Source: Allorhodopirellula heiligendammensis (GTDB lineage: Bacteria; Planctomycetota; Planctomycetia; Pirellulales; Pirellulaceae). Taken from it: a stretch of 64,000 nt of DNA. Where the stretch lies: contig NZ_SJPU01000002.1 of the NCBI RefSeq assembly GCF_007860105.1, positions 1,043,739 through 1,107,738 on the forward strand, read 5' to 3'. Positions within the stretch are counted from its first letter, which is position 1; the number at the start of each line of letters is the position of its first letter. Positions 36,371 through 46,062 of the stretch are shown here, in pieces. The notes under the pieces were generated by a model, which searched no databases, had not been told where the DNA came from, and was given only the letters and a program-made list of their open reading frames with translations. The position numbers and the translations under genes were made by a program.

Positions 36371-37260
36371 TCCATCCCTGACATCTCCGCGACAGCGCTG
36401 ACGAGTGCTTGCGTCCCTGCGCGACCGCCGCCCTTCGCGATCACGGATTGGTAGAGTTGTTCAGCCAGGGCTAATCCTGGCAAGCAAAGATTCATCTGTT
36501 TCGCTTCGGCCAGTGCGATGCCCATGTCTTTCACGAAGTGTTCGACGTAGAAACCGGGTTCAAAATCGCCCGCGATCATGCGAGGACCCAGGTTGCTCAA
36601 CGACCAACTGCCCGCTGCGCCCGAGCCGACCGATTGCAACACGGTCGGTAGGTCCAATCCCGCGCGGACGGCGTAGACGAGCGCTTCACAGACACCGATC
36701 ATGCCGCTGGCAATCAGGGTTTGGTTAACCATCTTGGTGTGCTGTCCGGCGCCGGGCCCGCCTTGATGTACGATTGTCTTGCCCATGATTTCAAGACAGG
36801 GCATGACCCGATGTACCGTCTCTTCGTTGCCGCCGATCATGATCGACAGAGTGCCGGCCGCGGCCCCGGAATCGCCACCCGAGACAGGCGCGTCGAGTGC
36901 ATCGGCCCCCTGCTCGCTGGCAAGGCGTTGGATTTCGACCGCCAGCGTTGGTTCGCTGGTGGTCATATCAACGAGGATTCCATCGCGGGCGATTCCCGCC
37001 AGAGCCCCGCGCTGTGGATCGAGGAACACTTCGCGGACGTCGGCAGGATACCCCACAATCGCAAAGACAATTTGTGATTGCGTGGCGACCTCACGGGGCG
37101 ACTCGGCCCATATCGCGCCCCGCTCGATCAGCGACTTCGCTTTCTCTCGGGTGCGCGTGGTTAGCGTCAGCGGGAAGCCTGCATCGAGCAAGTGACCGGC
37201 CATGGAACTGCCCATGACACCGGTGCCAATCCACCCGATGGACGGTTTATCAGTGGTCAT
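36361..37260 (-). CDS. NAD(P)-dependent 3-hydroxyisobutyrate/tartronate-semialdehyde reductase family protein
   Basis: A 299-residue beta-hydroxyacid dehydrogenase. The Rossmann motif is [21 protein letters not shown], the substrate motif [22 protein letters not shown], and the catalytic lysine lies in [11 protein letters not shown]. The C-terminal all-helical domain is typical. It may act on 3-hydroxyisobutyrate, tartronate semialdehyde or a related acid; no pathway gene is adjacent. It lies 5 bases after the FGE-like gene and overlaps the glycosyltransferase gene, giving a three-gene leftward unit. Confidence 0.88.
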   Translation of the reverse strand: MTTDKPSIGWIGTGVMGSSMAGHLLDAGFPLTLTTRTREKAKSLIERGAIWAESPREVATQSQIVFAIVGYPADVREVFLDPQRGALAGIARDGILVDMTTSEPTLAVEIQRLASEQGADALDAPVSGGDSGAAAGTLSIMIGGNEETVHRVMPCLEIMGKTIVHQGGPGAGQHTKMVNQTLIASGMIGVCEALVYAVRAGLDLPTVLQSVGSGAAGSWSLSNLGPRMIAGDFEPGFYVEHFVKDMGIALAEAKQMNLCLPGLALAEQLYQSVIAKGGGRAGTQALVSAVAEMSGMEWD

Positions 37261-37265
37261 GGATT

Positions 37266-38498
37266 CTATTTCTGCTTAGCCGCCTCACCGAGTCCCTCAT
37301 CGACGAAGCCATATCCGCCGCGGCCTTCTTTCACGCGGCTTTCAACGTCCATGAGCGTCTCGGCGACGGACGTGTCCCAGAACTTAGAGATTGTTGCCGG
37401 CGGCAGCGGTTCGAGAGAGCGGAACAGCCGAAAGCCAATTCCGCGGGCGGGGTCACTGGTGAACCACCAAGGGCTGCGTGGGAAATTCGGATCATCTGCT
37501 TTCCATTCTTCATCGTCCGATGCCAATCTCGCAGCACTCCGCAGTTCCGGTGGCTCCATTTCCCAGCTTCCTCCACGGACTACACAGGGATAGGGGTTCT
37601 TAGGCCACCGGGTTGCCGCCGTTGCATCGCTTGGCTCTTCGTCTTGCATCCATCCATAACCGTCTTCGGTATACTCGTTGACCGTCCACTCTGCAGCGTT
37701 GCCATGCATGTCGTACAGACCGAAGGGATTGGGCTTTTTCGTGCCCACGTCACCGGGGCCTTCGAGCGAGTTGTCGAAGTGCCATGCGTAGTCGTCGATG
37801 ACGTCTGGGTCGTCACCCCAGCTATAGGCAGTCGTCGTGCCACCCCGGGCAGCGTATTCCCATTCCGCTTCGGTGGGCAGACGGTATTGAGTGTTCGTCA
37901 TCCGGGATAACCATTTGGTGAACTGTTGAGCCGCATACTGGGTCATGGTCACGGCTGGCTGAGACGGTTCGGAACCATATTCGAACGTATAGGAGGGCTC
38001 ATAGAGTTCGGTTGGCGCGGTCACCGAATCGACTAGATTGGTCTCGTTGACGGGGCGAATGCCTTCGAATTCAAAGTCTTTGAAGACGCCGTACATCCGC
38101 ATGTACTCTTTGTACATTTCCCAGCGAGTCTCCGTCTTGGCGACCCACATTGGCTTCGTTGATATCGCGATCGCCGGTCCTTCGTCCTCGACGAAGTCGG
38201 GAGCATCTTCTGCCGTTCCGAAGGTGAAATCACCGCCCGGGACGGGAATCATTTCGAAGGTAATGTCCGTTCCAGGGATGCGCTCGGTGTACGGCACCAT
38301 GAACGTGCCATTCTCAAGTGCGACGTAGGGGCCGGTGGCCGGCTTGTCGCTCGCGATTCCAGGCGTGTTCGCGGCCGGCTGGGCCACGGCCGTCGCCACG
38401 TTGGGTTGGTCAGCCGACGCGGGCAGGGAAACGACGGCACCCGAAAGGACAGCGAAGCTGAGGTATGCGGAGACGAGTTTTTGTCGGTGCAGAGGCAT
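37266..38498 (-). CDS. Exported SUMF1/FGE-fold protein, catalytic cysteines not evident
   Basis: A protein of about 410 residues with a signal peptide ([22 protein letters not shown]) from the Met at 38498; the ATG at 38549 adds an unlikely extension. The formylglycine-generating-enzyme fold is clear: [59 protein letters not shown] and GIGFRLFRS. In catalytic FGE the RGGS segment is followed by a reactive cysteine pair; here it reads [19 protein letters not shown], without them. It is therefore more likely a ligand-binding or structural FGE-fold protein than a sulfatase activator. It heads the three-gene unit. Confidence 0.82.
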   Translation of the reverse strand: MPLHRQKLVSAYLSFAVLSGAVVSLPASADQPNVATAVAQPAANTPGIASDKPATGPYVALENGTFMVPYTERIPGTDITFEMIPVPGGDFTFGTAEDAPDFVEDEGPAIAISTKPMWVAKTETRWEMYKEYMRMYGVFKDFEFEGIRPVNETNLVDSVTAPTELYEPSYTFEYGSEPSQPAVTMTQYAAQQFTKWLSRMTNTQYRLPTEAEWEYAARGGTTTAYSWGDDPDVIDDYAWHFDNSLEGPGDVGTKKPNPFGLYDMHGNAAEWTVNEYTEDGYGWMQDEEPSDATAATRWPKNPYPCVVRGGSWEMEPPELRSAARLASDDEEWKADDPNFPRSPWWFTSDPARGIGFRLFRSLEPLPPATISKFWDTSVAETLMDVESRVKEGRGGYGFVDEGLGEAAKQK

Positions 38499-38728
38499 GG
38501 CGATGAAGGTAGGGGCTAGCGAAGTGAGTAGGGACTTGGCGAGGGTCAATCGTCGTGGTTCACATCGGATTGAGATCGTTCGGAGCCACCATTCTAGACC
38601 CCCTGGCTCAAGATACTAGGGTTGCTGGAGGCCTGCCGAACAATACGCCGGTGGCGGATTGTTTTCTGTCTTTTCCCAATCCGTAGGATAGAATAAGGGT
38701 AGATAAGAATCCCCCTGAGCCGGTATTT

Positions 38729-41700
38729 ATGAACAAGTCCAAGCCAAGCGTGTCGCATAGTCTGCATCAAAAAGCCGCCAGTGCGCGACAAAGTCTGCAC
38801 GAAAGACGCGAATTGTGCGTCGTTCGCAAGGATCGCGAAGGGCATATTCTCTATGCCAATGAGATGTTCTGCGAATCGGTTGGGTTGAGTTCTGAGGAGG
38901 TTGTCGGAAAAACCGATTTTGAGTTGTACTCCTCCGAGGTCGCCGAAGCGGACTGGGTTTTAGAACAACACGTGATGACCTGCGGCCAGCCCGATCATGT
39001 GATTGAGGCATTCGCCAGCGACATTCGGGATCTCGACGCGCAAGATGACGAACTGCTCAAAGGGGACGTCAACGGCACCTGCTTTCTCGAAGTCATCCGC
39101 TTACCCACCTTCGGCCCCGATGGCGATGTCGTCGGTGTTGAAGTGATTTGCTGGGACGTGACGGAGCAGAAACGCGCCGATGCGGAATTGAAGAAAGCTC
39201 GATTCCTCATGGATGCGTGGTTTAACAACATTCCCGATGCGGTGTACTTCAAAGATCGCCGCAGCCGGTTCGTCCGCATCAGTCAAGCTCACGCGAGAAT
39301 GTTCGGATTGTCCAATCCACGGGATGCACTCGGCAAAACAGATGCAGATTTCTTCGGGGATGAGCACGCTAGCGATGCACTCGAGGACGAGCGGAGGATC
39401 ATCCGTACCGGTGAATCGATCGTCGGGAAAATTGAGCGGGAGACCCGAGATGGAGAACCCGACACTTGGTGCAGCACCACTAAAATGCCGCTGCGAAATG
39501 ATCGTGGTGAAATCATCGGCACCTTTGGGATCTCGCGAGATGTGACGTTGCAGGTGCGGGCAGAAACCGAATTGGCGCGTGAGCGTGACCTGCTCAAAAC
39601 CATTATGAATAACATTCCTGACATCATCTACGTGAAGGATCGGTACAGTCGATTCCTGACCTCCAATGAATCGATGTTGAGACTGCTCGGTGTGGATGAA
39701 ATGTCACAGGTGGTTGGCAAAAATGACTACGACTTTTCACCGCCCGAGATGGCCTGCAATTATGTCGCTGATGACCAAAACGTCATGCGCTCAGGGCAAC
39801 CCTTGATCGACCAAGAAGAAACCATCCAGCGTGCTGACGGTAAAACGATTTGGTTGCTGACGACCAAGGTCCCTCTGCATGGCAACGATGGGAAAGTGAT
39901 GGGCATGGTCGGGATCAGCCGCAACATCACGGCTCGCAAGCAGGCGGCCGAAGAACTGCTGGCGGCCAAAGAACTCGCTGATGCTGCCAACCGTGCTAAG
40001 AGCGAGTTCTTGGCAAACATGAGCCATGAAATCCGCACGCCCATGAACGGAATTCTGGGGATGACCGAATTGTTGGCGGGCACGGAGATGACAAGCGAGC
40101 AACGGGAATTTTTGGGTCTCGTTCAACAATCTGCCGACTCGCTGCTGCGACTGCTCAATGATATTCTCGACTTTTCGAAGATCGAAGCCGGTCGTCTCGA
40201 ACTCGACAACGCGCCGTTCAACCTGCGTGACTGCATTGGCAAAGCCATTAAACTGCTGACCCTCAAAGCGAATGAGAAGGGACTGGAGTTAGCAGGTCGG
40301 ATTGATCCTGCAATCCCCAACGAATTGATGGGGGATGCTGGACGTCTTCGGCAGATTGTCGTTAATTTCGTCGGCAACGCAATTAAATTCACCAGCAGCG
40401 GCGAAGTTGTCGTCGATGTGAATCCGGAGACGCTCGAAGGCGATGAGGCGGTACTTCATATCACGGTGCGCGACACCGGCATCGGCATTGCCAAGGAAAA
40501 ACAGCAGAAGATTTTTGAAGCGTTTGCCCAAGCCGATGCATCCACGACAAGACGATTCGGTGGCACCGGGCTGGGACTAACGATCTCCGCTCGCTTGATC
40601 CAGATGATGCAGGGGAGAGTGTGGGTGGAGAGCGAGCTCGGTGTGGGCACCACTTTTCATTTCTACGTCCACTTGGGGATTGCACCGGACCAAACCCCAC
40701 GTCGTCCGGCGGCGTTCTCCAAAATTGCCGGCACGCGAGTCTTGGTCGTTGACGACAATGCGACCAATCGACGAATCTTACAAGAGCTCTTGCAACTCTG
40801 GAATTTAAAACCCGTCATGGCCGAAGACGGTGAGGCGGCGCTTCACACGATCTCGCAAGCCATGCGAGATGAGGACCCGTTCGGACTGATCCTTCTGGAT
40901 TATCACATGCCCTACCTCGATGGGATTGGGTTTGCCCAACAGCTTGCTGCCCGGCAGGACGAGCTTGAGCACGGCCCCATCGTGATGCTCTCCTCATCTT
41001 TCGCGGGATTGAGTTCACCGCAGATGCGAGAACTCGGTATCAATCGCTATCTAACCAAACCCGTGATCGCGTCCGAGCTGCGAGACGTTGTCTTGGATGT
41101 GATGGGGGTCGAGCATGAGAAAAAAATTCAGCTGCCCTTGCGAAGCACACTTCCAAAAATCAAACCACGGAAAGTATTGCTGGTCGAAGATGGTCTGGTC
41201 AATCAACGCGTGGCACTTGGATTTCTTCACAAGTGGGGGCACCAAGTCACGCTCGTTCTCAACGGACGCGAAGCGGTCGAGATCCTTGAGCACGAAGAGT
41301 TTGATGTGGTGCTGATGGATATCCAAATGCCCGAGATGAACGGCTACGAAGCCACGGAGATTATCCGCCAGCGAGAACAGGGAACGCAACGACATCAATT
41401 CATTGTGGCCATGACGGCGGAAGCAATGAAGGGCGATCGCGAAACATGCATCGCTGCGGGCATGGATGACTACGTGTCCAAACCATTCGATGCCGCCGAT
41501 CTGCAGCGGGCCATCGACCGATCGCCGGCATGCCAGCTCGAGGGGATTGAAACGCTCGAGACAGAGGAGAAAACGAGCCCGAGTGAGGCTGACGAATTCA
41601 ACTCCTTCGCAGAGCAGCACGAACTCCAACACGAGAAAGTCATGGACGGGCAGGAACCCACTCAGGACGCGACGCACCCAGGTCCCGCTCCGCTGGCAGG

Positions 41701-42166
41701 GCCGGGTGAGCCGGAGACCGAGCGCGAGTCAATACCTGAGCGCGAGTCGAAACCCGAAAGCGAGCCCGAGCTCGATCGTGAGCCCGAGCTCGAACGCGAG
41801 CCCGATCGTGACGCGGCAGTTTCCGCATGGGAAGTCATCATGGGGAAGGCGTGCGGTGACGAGGATATGGCGACCCAACTCGCCATGGCGTTCGCGGAAG
41901 AGGCTGAGCAGTTGTTGCCGGCGATGCGAGATCAACTCCAGGCCGAAGATGCGGTACTGCTGCAGCGTAGTGCTCACACTCTCAAGGGAGCAGCTGGCTG
42001 TTTAGGGGCAGAGCGAGTTGCCGAGGCGGGACAACGACTTGAGCAGGAGGCGAAAAGCGGTGACCTCAGCAATGCCGCGTCCATGCTCGATGACCTTGAT
42101 AGCTGCACGCGGCGTTATCTGGATGAAATCAATCACTCTCCAGCGATGCGTCCCCCTTCTTCTTAG
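38729..42166 (+). CDS. Hybrid sensor histidine kinase: 3 PAS, HisKA, HATPase, 2 REC, Hpt
   Basis: A 1145-residue soluble phosphorelay protein without evident membrane segments. Three PAS domains lie at about 25-155, 165-285 and 290-415. The dimerisation helix carries the phosphoacceptor His near 433 ([12 protein letters not shown]), and the ATPase has the N, G1 and G2 boxes ([20 protein letters not shown]). Two receiver domains follow, with Asp near 724 (LLDYHMP) and 864 (LMDIQMP). An acidic Glu/Pro/Arg repeat linker (about 990-1030) leads to a C-terminal Hpt domain with His near 1083 (AHTLKGAAG). PAS input suggests a cytoplasmic small-molecule or redox signal. The ATG at 38729 is the only plausible start; the last 38 bases overlap the convergent gene. 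Confidence 0.93.
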   Translation: MNKSKPSVSHSLHQKAASARQSLHERRELCVVRKDREGHILYANEMFCESVGLSSEEVVGKTDFELYSSEVAEADWVLEQHVMTCGQPDHVIEAFASDIRDLDAQDDELLKGDVNGTCFLEVIRLPTFGPDGDVVGVEVICWDVTEQKRADAELKKARFLMDAWFNNIPDAVYFKDRRSRFVRISQAHARMFGLSNPRDALGKTDADFFGDEHASDALEDERRIIRTGESIVGKIERETRDGEPDTWCSTTKMPLRNDRGEIIGTFGISRDVTLQVRAETELARERDLLKTIMNNIPDIIYVKDRYSRFLTSNESMLRLLGVDEMSQVVGKNDYDFSPPEMACNYVADDQNVMRSGQPLIDQEETIQRADGKTIWLLTTKVPLHGNDGKVMGMVGISRNITARKQAAEELLAAKELADAANRAKSEFLANMSHEIRTPMNGILGMTELLAGTEMTSEQREFLGLVQQSADSLLRLLNDILDFSKIEAGRLELDNAPFNLRDCIGKAIKLLTLKANEKGLELAGRIDPAIPNELMGDAGRLRQIVVNFVGNAIKFTSSGEVVVDVNPETLEGDEAVLHITVRDTGIGIAKEKQQKIFEAFAQADASTTRRFGGTGLGLTISARLIQMMQGRVWVESELGVGTTFHFYVHLGIAPDQTPRRPAAFSKIAGTRVLVVDDNATNRRILQELLQLWNLKPVMAEDGEAALHTISQAMRDEDPFGLILLDYHMPYLDGIGFAQQLAARQDELEHGPIVMLSSSFAGLSSPQMRELGINRYLTKPVIASELRDVVLDVMGVEHEKKIQLPLRSTLPKIKPRKVLLVEDGLVNQRVALGFLHKWGHQVTLVLNGREAVEILEHEEFDVVLMDIQMPEMNGYEATEIIRQREQGTQRHQFIVAMTAEAMKGDRETCIAAGMDDYVSKPFDAADLQRAIDRSPACQLEGIETLETEEKTSPSEADEFNSFAEQHELQHEKVMDGQEPTQDATHPGPAPLAGPGEPETERESIPERESKPESEPELDREPELEREPDRDAAVSAWEVIMGKACGDEDMATQLAMAFAEEAEQLLPAMRDQLQAEDAVLLQRSAHTLKGAAGCLGAERVAEAGQRLEQEAKSGDLSNAASMLDDLDSCTRRYLDEINHSPAMRPPSS
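41700..41815. repeat. Acidic Glu/Pro/Arg repeat tract in the kinase linker
   Basis: A run of imperfect 6-12 bp repeats of GAGCCCGAGCTC and GAGCGCGAGTC type encodes alternating Glu-Pro, Glu-Arg and Asp-Arg units between the last receiver domain and Hpt. It stays in frame and should give a flexible, highly charged tether. Confidence 0.75.
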
Positions 42167-43043
42167 ACATCACAATCTCGTTACCGTTGTTTCGGTGGAT
42201 GACTTTGTCCATGAAGGCATTGATCAACAGCAAACCTCGACCGCCACACTCGCCGAGGTTGCTGAAATCGGTGGGGTCAGGCAGGGAGCTCACGTCGAAT
42301 CCAGGACCTTGATCGCGGATATTGAAGGTCACTTCCTCACGATTGGCGTCCATCGCAATGGTGACGTTGCGGTCGCGATATGGTGCCTGTCGCTGCCGCT
42401 CTCGAACCAATTCGCGGAACTGCTCGTCGGTGCCTTCGTAACGCTGGGCGGTACTGATCTCCAGATTACCGTGAATGATCGCATTGATCAGGGCTTCGTC
42501 CAGGGCCGTTGAAATCTGCATCTGCATCGTGTCGTCGAGCAATCCCAGTTCGGACAGAGGTTGCTCGAGTCGCGCGATCACGTTAGGGACCTGGATATCA
42601 TCGTTGCCTAGCGATAGTTCGAGTCGGATCGACGTCAGCAGCGTGGACTGCTGAGTCCGGTGCTCCGCGACGTCGACCATCGACATCATCCGTTCGATCG
42701 TAGGGACCAAATCCTCGTTGAGTGTTCGTTTAGGTACGTAGCTCGAGGCACCTAAACGCAGCGCCTTGGCAGCAATTTCCTCGCTGCCTTTCCCCGTCGT
42801 CAGGATGATTGGCAAGCCTGAGAATTCTTGCCTCAACGCCGCGACAAGTTGCAAACCATCCATCTCTGGCATCTGCAAATCCGTGACGACCAAGTCTGGA
42901 CGACGCTGGCGGACTGCCTCAAGTGCCAGCTGACCGTTGGCTGCTGTCATCACCTCATAGCCGTGCTGCTGCAACAGGAGTTGCATGCCAGTCACCTGGG
43001 TCATGCTATCGTCGACAGCGAGGACAAGTGTGGGTTCGGTCAT
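42129..43043 (-). CDS. Receiver domain fused to an anti-sigma-type HATPase
   Basis: A 304-residue protein. Residues 1-120 form a receiver domain (VLAVDDSMTQ, Asp in VVTDLQMPEMDG, Lys in YVPKRTLN). Residues 150-295 form an HATPase_c_2 domain of the RsbW/SpoIIAB kind (ALDEALINAIIHGNL N-box, DQGPGFDVSSLPDP, GGRGLLLINAFMD). There is no HisKA domain, so it is not a classical kinase. It probably transmits phosphorelay input to an anti-anti-sigma or similar partner. It converges on the hybrid kinase gene with a 38-base overlap, which suggests a functional pair, but no STAS protein is encoded nearby. Confidence 0.9.
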   Translation of the reverse strand: MTEPTLVLAVDDSMTQVTGMQLLLQQHGYEVMTAANGQLALEAVRQRRPDLVVTDLQMPEMDGLQLVAALRQEFSGLPIILTTGKGSEEIAAKALRLGASSYVPKRTLNEDLVPTIERMMSMVDVAEHRTQQSTLLTSIRLELSLGNDDIQVPNVIARLEQPLSELGLLDDTMQMQISTALDEALINAIIHGNLEISTAQRYEGTDEQFRELVRERQRQAPYRDRNVTIAMDANREEVTFNIRDQGPGFDVSSLPDPTDFSNLGECGGRGLLLINAFMDKVIHRNNGNEIVMSKKKGDASLESD

Positions 43044-43182
43044 ATTCGATTCTAGGCAGTTGACTTGGTCAGAAAACCGACATCGTCTAGCGGAGGCTCC
43101 ACACGAGCAGAGTCCTGTTCAAAAATCGCTGGTACGACGGATATTTCCTACGATTGTATCAGGTTCGCTGGAGTCAAGTTGG

Positions 43183-43842
43183 CTACTTGGATTTCTGGTA
43201 AATCGCAGTTAACAGCGACTCGGTATCTTTGAACTTCTTGCCACTGGCGACCGCGTCATCAATCAACTGTCGTGCGTCCGCTTCGCTGTGGCCGAGCATC
43301 ACGAGTGCCTCGTAAGTTTCCTCGATCACAGGTGACGTTTCCGCGGCCCCGCCACTGAACTCATCGCCGGCCACCATCAGCGCGAAACGGGGCATTTTTC
43401 GACGTAACTTAGCAATGATTCGTTCGCTCGTCGCGGGACCAATTCCTGGGAGCGCCGACAGCGCTTTGCTGTCCTGTTCCTCAATCAGAACGGCAAGTTC
43501 CCGCACCGGGCGTACCATCGCTCGTAACGCCTTTTTTGCACCCACCCCGTCAACGCTGCAGAACAAATCAAAAAACTGTCGCTCCGGCAGGGTCAGAAAT
43601 CCGATCAACCGAGGCGTCAGTCGGCCGCCCGCTGTGTTGCCCTCAATATAGTCGAGGGTGTGCAACCGAACCTCTTCATTGATCTTCGGCTGCAATTGCC
43701 GACGCGTAAAATCGCCGACAAAAACCTCGTAGTCAAACGGGCCCGCTTGGATCGTGACACTTGTTTCGTCGACGTGGCTGAGTTTCCCAGCGATAGCGCT
43801 AATCAATTCGATTTCCTTGGTGAGCTTGAGTACCTGAGGCAC
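43183..43842 (-). CDS. ruvA: Holliday junction branch migration protein RuvA
   Basis: The DNA-binding subunit of the RuvAB branch migration complex; it tetramerises on four-way junctions and loads RuvB. An OB-fold domain (about 13-80; [21 protein letters not shown]) is followed by two helix-hairpin-helix motifs ([39 protein letters not shown]) and a C-terminal domain III (about 165-215) for RuvB contact. The ORF start at 43842 adds 12 residues; a TTG at 43806 just before ISAIAGKL would fit the usual RuvA N-terminus better. ruvB and ruvC are not in the window. Confidence 0.93.
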   Translation of the reverse strand: MPQVLKLTKEIELISAIAGKLSHVDETSVTIQAGPFDYEVFVGDFTRRQLQPKINEEVRLHTLDYIEGNTAGGRLTPRLIGFLTLPERQFFDLFCSVDGVGAKKALRAMVRPVRELAVLIEEQDSKALSALPGIGPATSERIIAKLRRKMPRFALMVAGDEFSGGAAETSPVIEETYEALVMLGHSEADARQLIDDAVASGKKFKDTESLLTAIYQKSK

Positions 43843-43999
43843 GGCACGGCTTGCCCAAGAATCTAGTGGATTAAAATCTATCTCGCCAGCCAGTGGGTCT
43901 CGCCACGAGGCAGCCTGTCCCTAATTGAATTAACGCAGCTTTGAAACGCCTGCACGCGGGCATTTTAGTCTACTCGTCCTCACCCTGAAGAACACGCTA

Positions 44000-44981
44000 A
44001 TGTCACCTGATCTGAAATGCCGGATTGCCGAACTCGATTCCCGCTTGATCAAATTGGTCAAGCCAATTCGTGTCCTCCAATTCCTGAATTGGCCGGATTC
44101 GATTGAAGAGACCTTTCTCGAAGGTTGGCGGATGGGACATCCGACGTTGCCCGTTGTGGACTTCCGTGTACCAGAGTGGGGCAATGAAATTGCAGCGTTG
44201 GACGATTTCGTGGCGAAATGTGACGATGACGATCCCATCATGCAGTTTTTACAGCGGACGGCATGGAGCTATGCCGAGGCAGGACGCATGCTCATGGCAG
44301 CGGGAACGCCAGAATTTGCGGAGCGGTCGATTCATTTGTACGGGCGGCCCGACGACGCGTATGCCACGCAGTCATTCACAGGTGTTGACGCGGCGACGTT
44401 TCTGCTGGAGAAGACCGATCATCTTCTCCGAGGTGCCAGTATCGAGCCCACTGACGCGAATTTGACTGCCGAACAGTTTGCTGGACGACTGCAACAGGCC
44501 ATCGATGCCTATTTCGTCGACGATGCGATCGATGTCGTCGTCGACAACGAGCTGTCGTCGAAGGCGATTGCCGGAACTACAAGAATTCGCATACGGGGTT
44601 CCGCAGTATTTTCAGACCTTGATTTCGACCAACTCTATCATCATGAGGCACTCGTTCACGTGGCGACGGCAATCAATGGTCGCCGACAAACCAACCTCCG
44701 GAGCTTGGGACTGGGAGCCCCTCGGACGACGCGGACTCAGGAGGGGATCGCGGTTTTCGCAGAACTAGCCACGCGGGCGTCTGACATTAAGCGACACGAT
44801 CACACTAGGCCCCTACTTCGATTCGGGGTTTCTTCAGCGCCCCCGCTATGTTCCGCCCTGGGCACGTGACGTTGGCAGGCTTGCCGCGTCGCTGGCATAC
44901 TCGTCCTTCATGATGAACGTCGACTTGAAGCTGGTCACCCTGCCAGGGTTCGTGGCGGCGGCAGCGCGGTCAGAGATGTAG
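44000..44981 (+). pseudogene. Broken DUF1704 (QEGLA/MATCAP-like) metalloprotease gene
   Basis: The first 265 or so residues are a good DUF1704 protein with the metal motif HEALVH (HExxxH, residues about 215-220) and QEGIAVFAELAT (from about 247). The ORF then turns into unrelated sequence and stops at 44869. In the +1 frame from about 44800 to the TAG at 44979-44981 the DNA encodes FLQRPRYVPPWARDVG and LAYSSFMMNVDL, which matches the conserved C-terminus of the family. The middle (about 120 residues in full-length relatives) is missing. The simplest reading is an internal deletion with frameshift. An assembly error is the main alternative. Confidence 0.75.
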
Positions 44982-45099
44982 CCCCACATTCCTCGTTCAG
45001 CCGGCGCGGCCGTGGACGACGCACCCACCGATGGAGCACAGCGACATTCACGCTCCAGCCAGCGCCGCTGCGGCGGCAGTTTCCGCTATCCTATTGAAC

Positions 45100-46062
45100 A
45101 TGTCTGATACCAGCGATCTCACGACCGATTCCCCCGCGGCGGGACCACCAGGCGTTTCTGCCGGCCGGGCTGAGCCGTTGTTGTCTCCAGCACTTTTGCA
45201 CCGACTCGAACGGCTCGAGCTCGTGTCGCGAAAAATTTTCCGCGGAAGGATGAAGGGAGAGCGGATCAGTCGGCGAAAGGGGCAGAGCGTCGAGTTTGCC
45301 GATTTTCGCAACTACGTGCCTGGCGACGACCTGCGACTGATTGATTGGAATCTGTATGCGAGATTGGACCAGTTGTTCCTCAAGCTGTTCCAGGAAGAGG
45401 AGGACTTACATTTTTATGCACTCGTTGACACCAGCGCATCGATGAATTTCGGTACCCCGAATAAGCTACGCGTGGCTAAGCAGCTCGCCGCCGCGCTCGG
45501 GTACATTGGTCTGTGCCGCGGTGATCGCGTTTGCGTCCAGGCTTTGGGTGGGGCGGGCAGGTCCGCCCCCGTTGTCCGGTCTCGCAGTGGTTTGTGGAAA
45601 ATGCTGCAGTATCTCGATGGTCTCGTGCCTGCACCGGCTCATGATCCGTCGGCCAATACATCACTCCATGATGGCGTCAAGGATTTTGTGCTCCGGGGGG
45701 TGTCGACAGGGGTGGTGGTGCTGATTACAGATTTGATGGACAAGGCGGGTTACGAATCTGCCCTGCGGATGCTCATCGGTCGACAGATGGATGTATTTGT
45801 GCTGCAGGTGTTATCGCAAGAGGAGCTCGATCCTCCGGTACGGGGTGATCGACGCTTGATCGACGCCGAAGACGGTGAAGCCGCTGAGATCACCGTCAAT
45901 CAATACGTGATCGATAAATATCACGAAACACTTCAGGCATTCCTGCACGACGCTCGGCAGTATTGTGCGCAGCGGTCGATCATGCATGTCTTGGTACCGA
46001 CCGACACGCCCGTTGAAACGGTGATGACACGATATCTCCGTTCCCGGGGAGTTGTCCGATGA
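45100..46062 (+). CDS. DUF58 domain protein
   Basis: A protein of about 320 residues from the Met at 45100, where the coding pattern becomes convincing; the frame opens at 45031. The DUF58 signature is RRKGQSVEFADFRNYVPGDD with RLIDWNLYARLDQLF. A vWA-like segment follows, LVDTSASMNF, which resembles a MIDAS start. DUF58 proteins usually sit with MoxR ATPases and vWA (Bat-type) membrane proteins. A MoxR gene is not in the window, but the vWA partner overlaps the stop by 4 bases. Chaperone-like or envelope-stress functions are suggested for this gene set; none is proven here. Confidence 0.9.
   Translation: MSDTSDLTTDSPAAGPPGVSAGRAEPLLSPALLHRLERLELVSRKIFRGRMKGERISRRKGQSVEFADFRNYVPGDDLRLIDWNLYARLDQLFLKLFQEEEDLHFYALVDTSASMNFGTPNKLRVAKQLAAALGYIGLCRGDRVCVQALGGAGRSAPVVRSRSGLWKMLQYLDGLVPAPAHDPSANTSLHDGVKDFVLRGVSTGVVVLITDLMDKAGYESALRMLIGRQMDVFVLQVLSQEELDPPVRGDRRLIDAEDGEAAEITVNQYVIDKYHETLQAFLHDARQYCAQRSIMHVLVPTDTPVETVMTRYLRSRGVVR

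Noticed and set aside
44846-45028. Minus-strand 60-residue ORF over the end of the DUF1704 locus
   Set aside because: Plus-strand coding signal of the family C-terminus explains the open frame.
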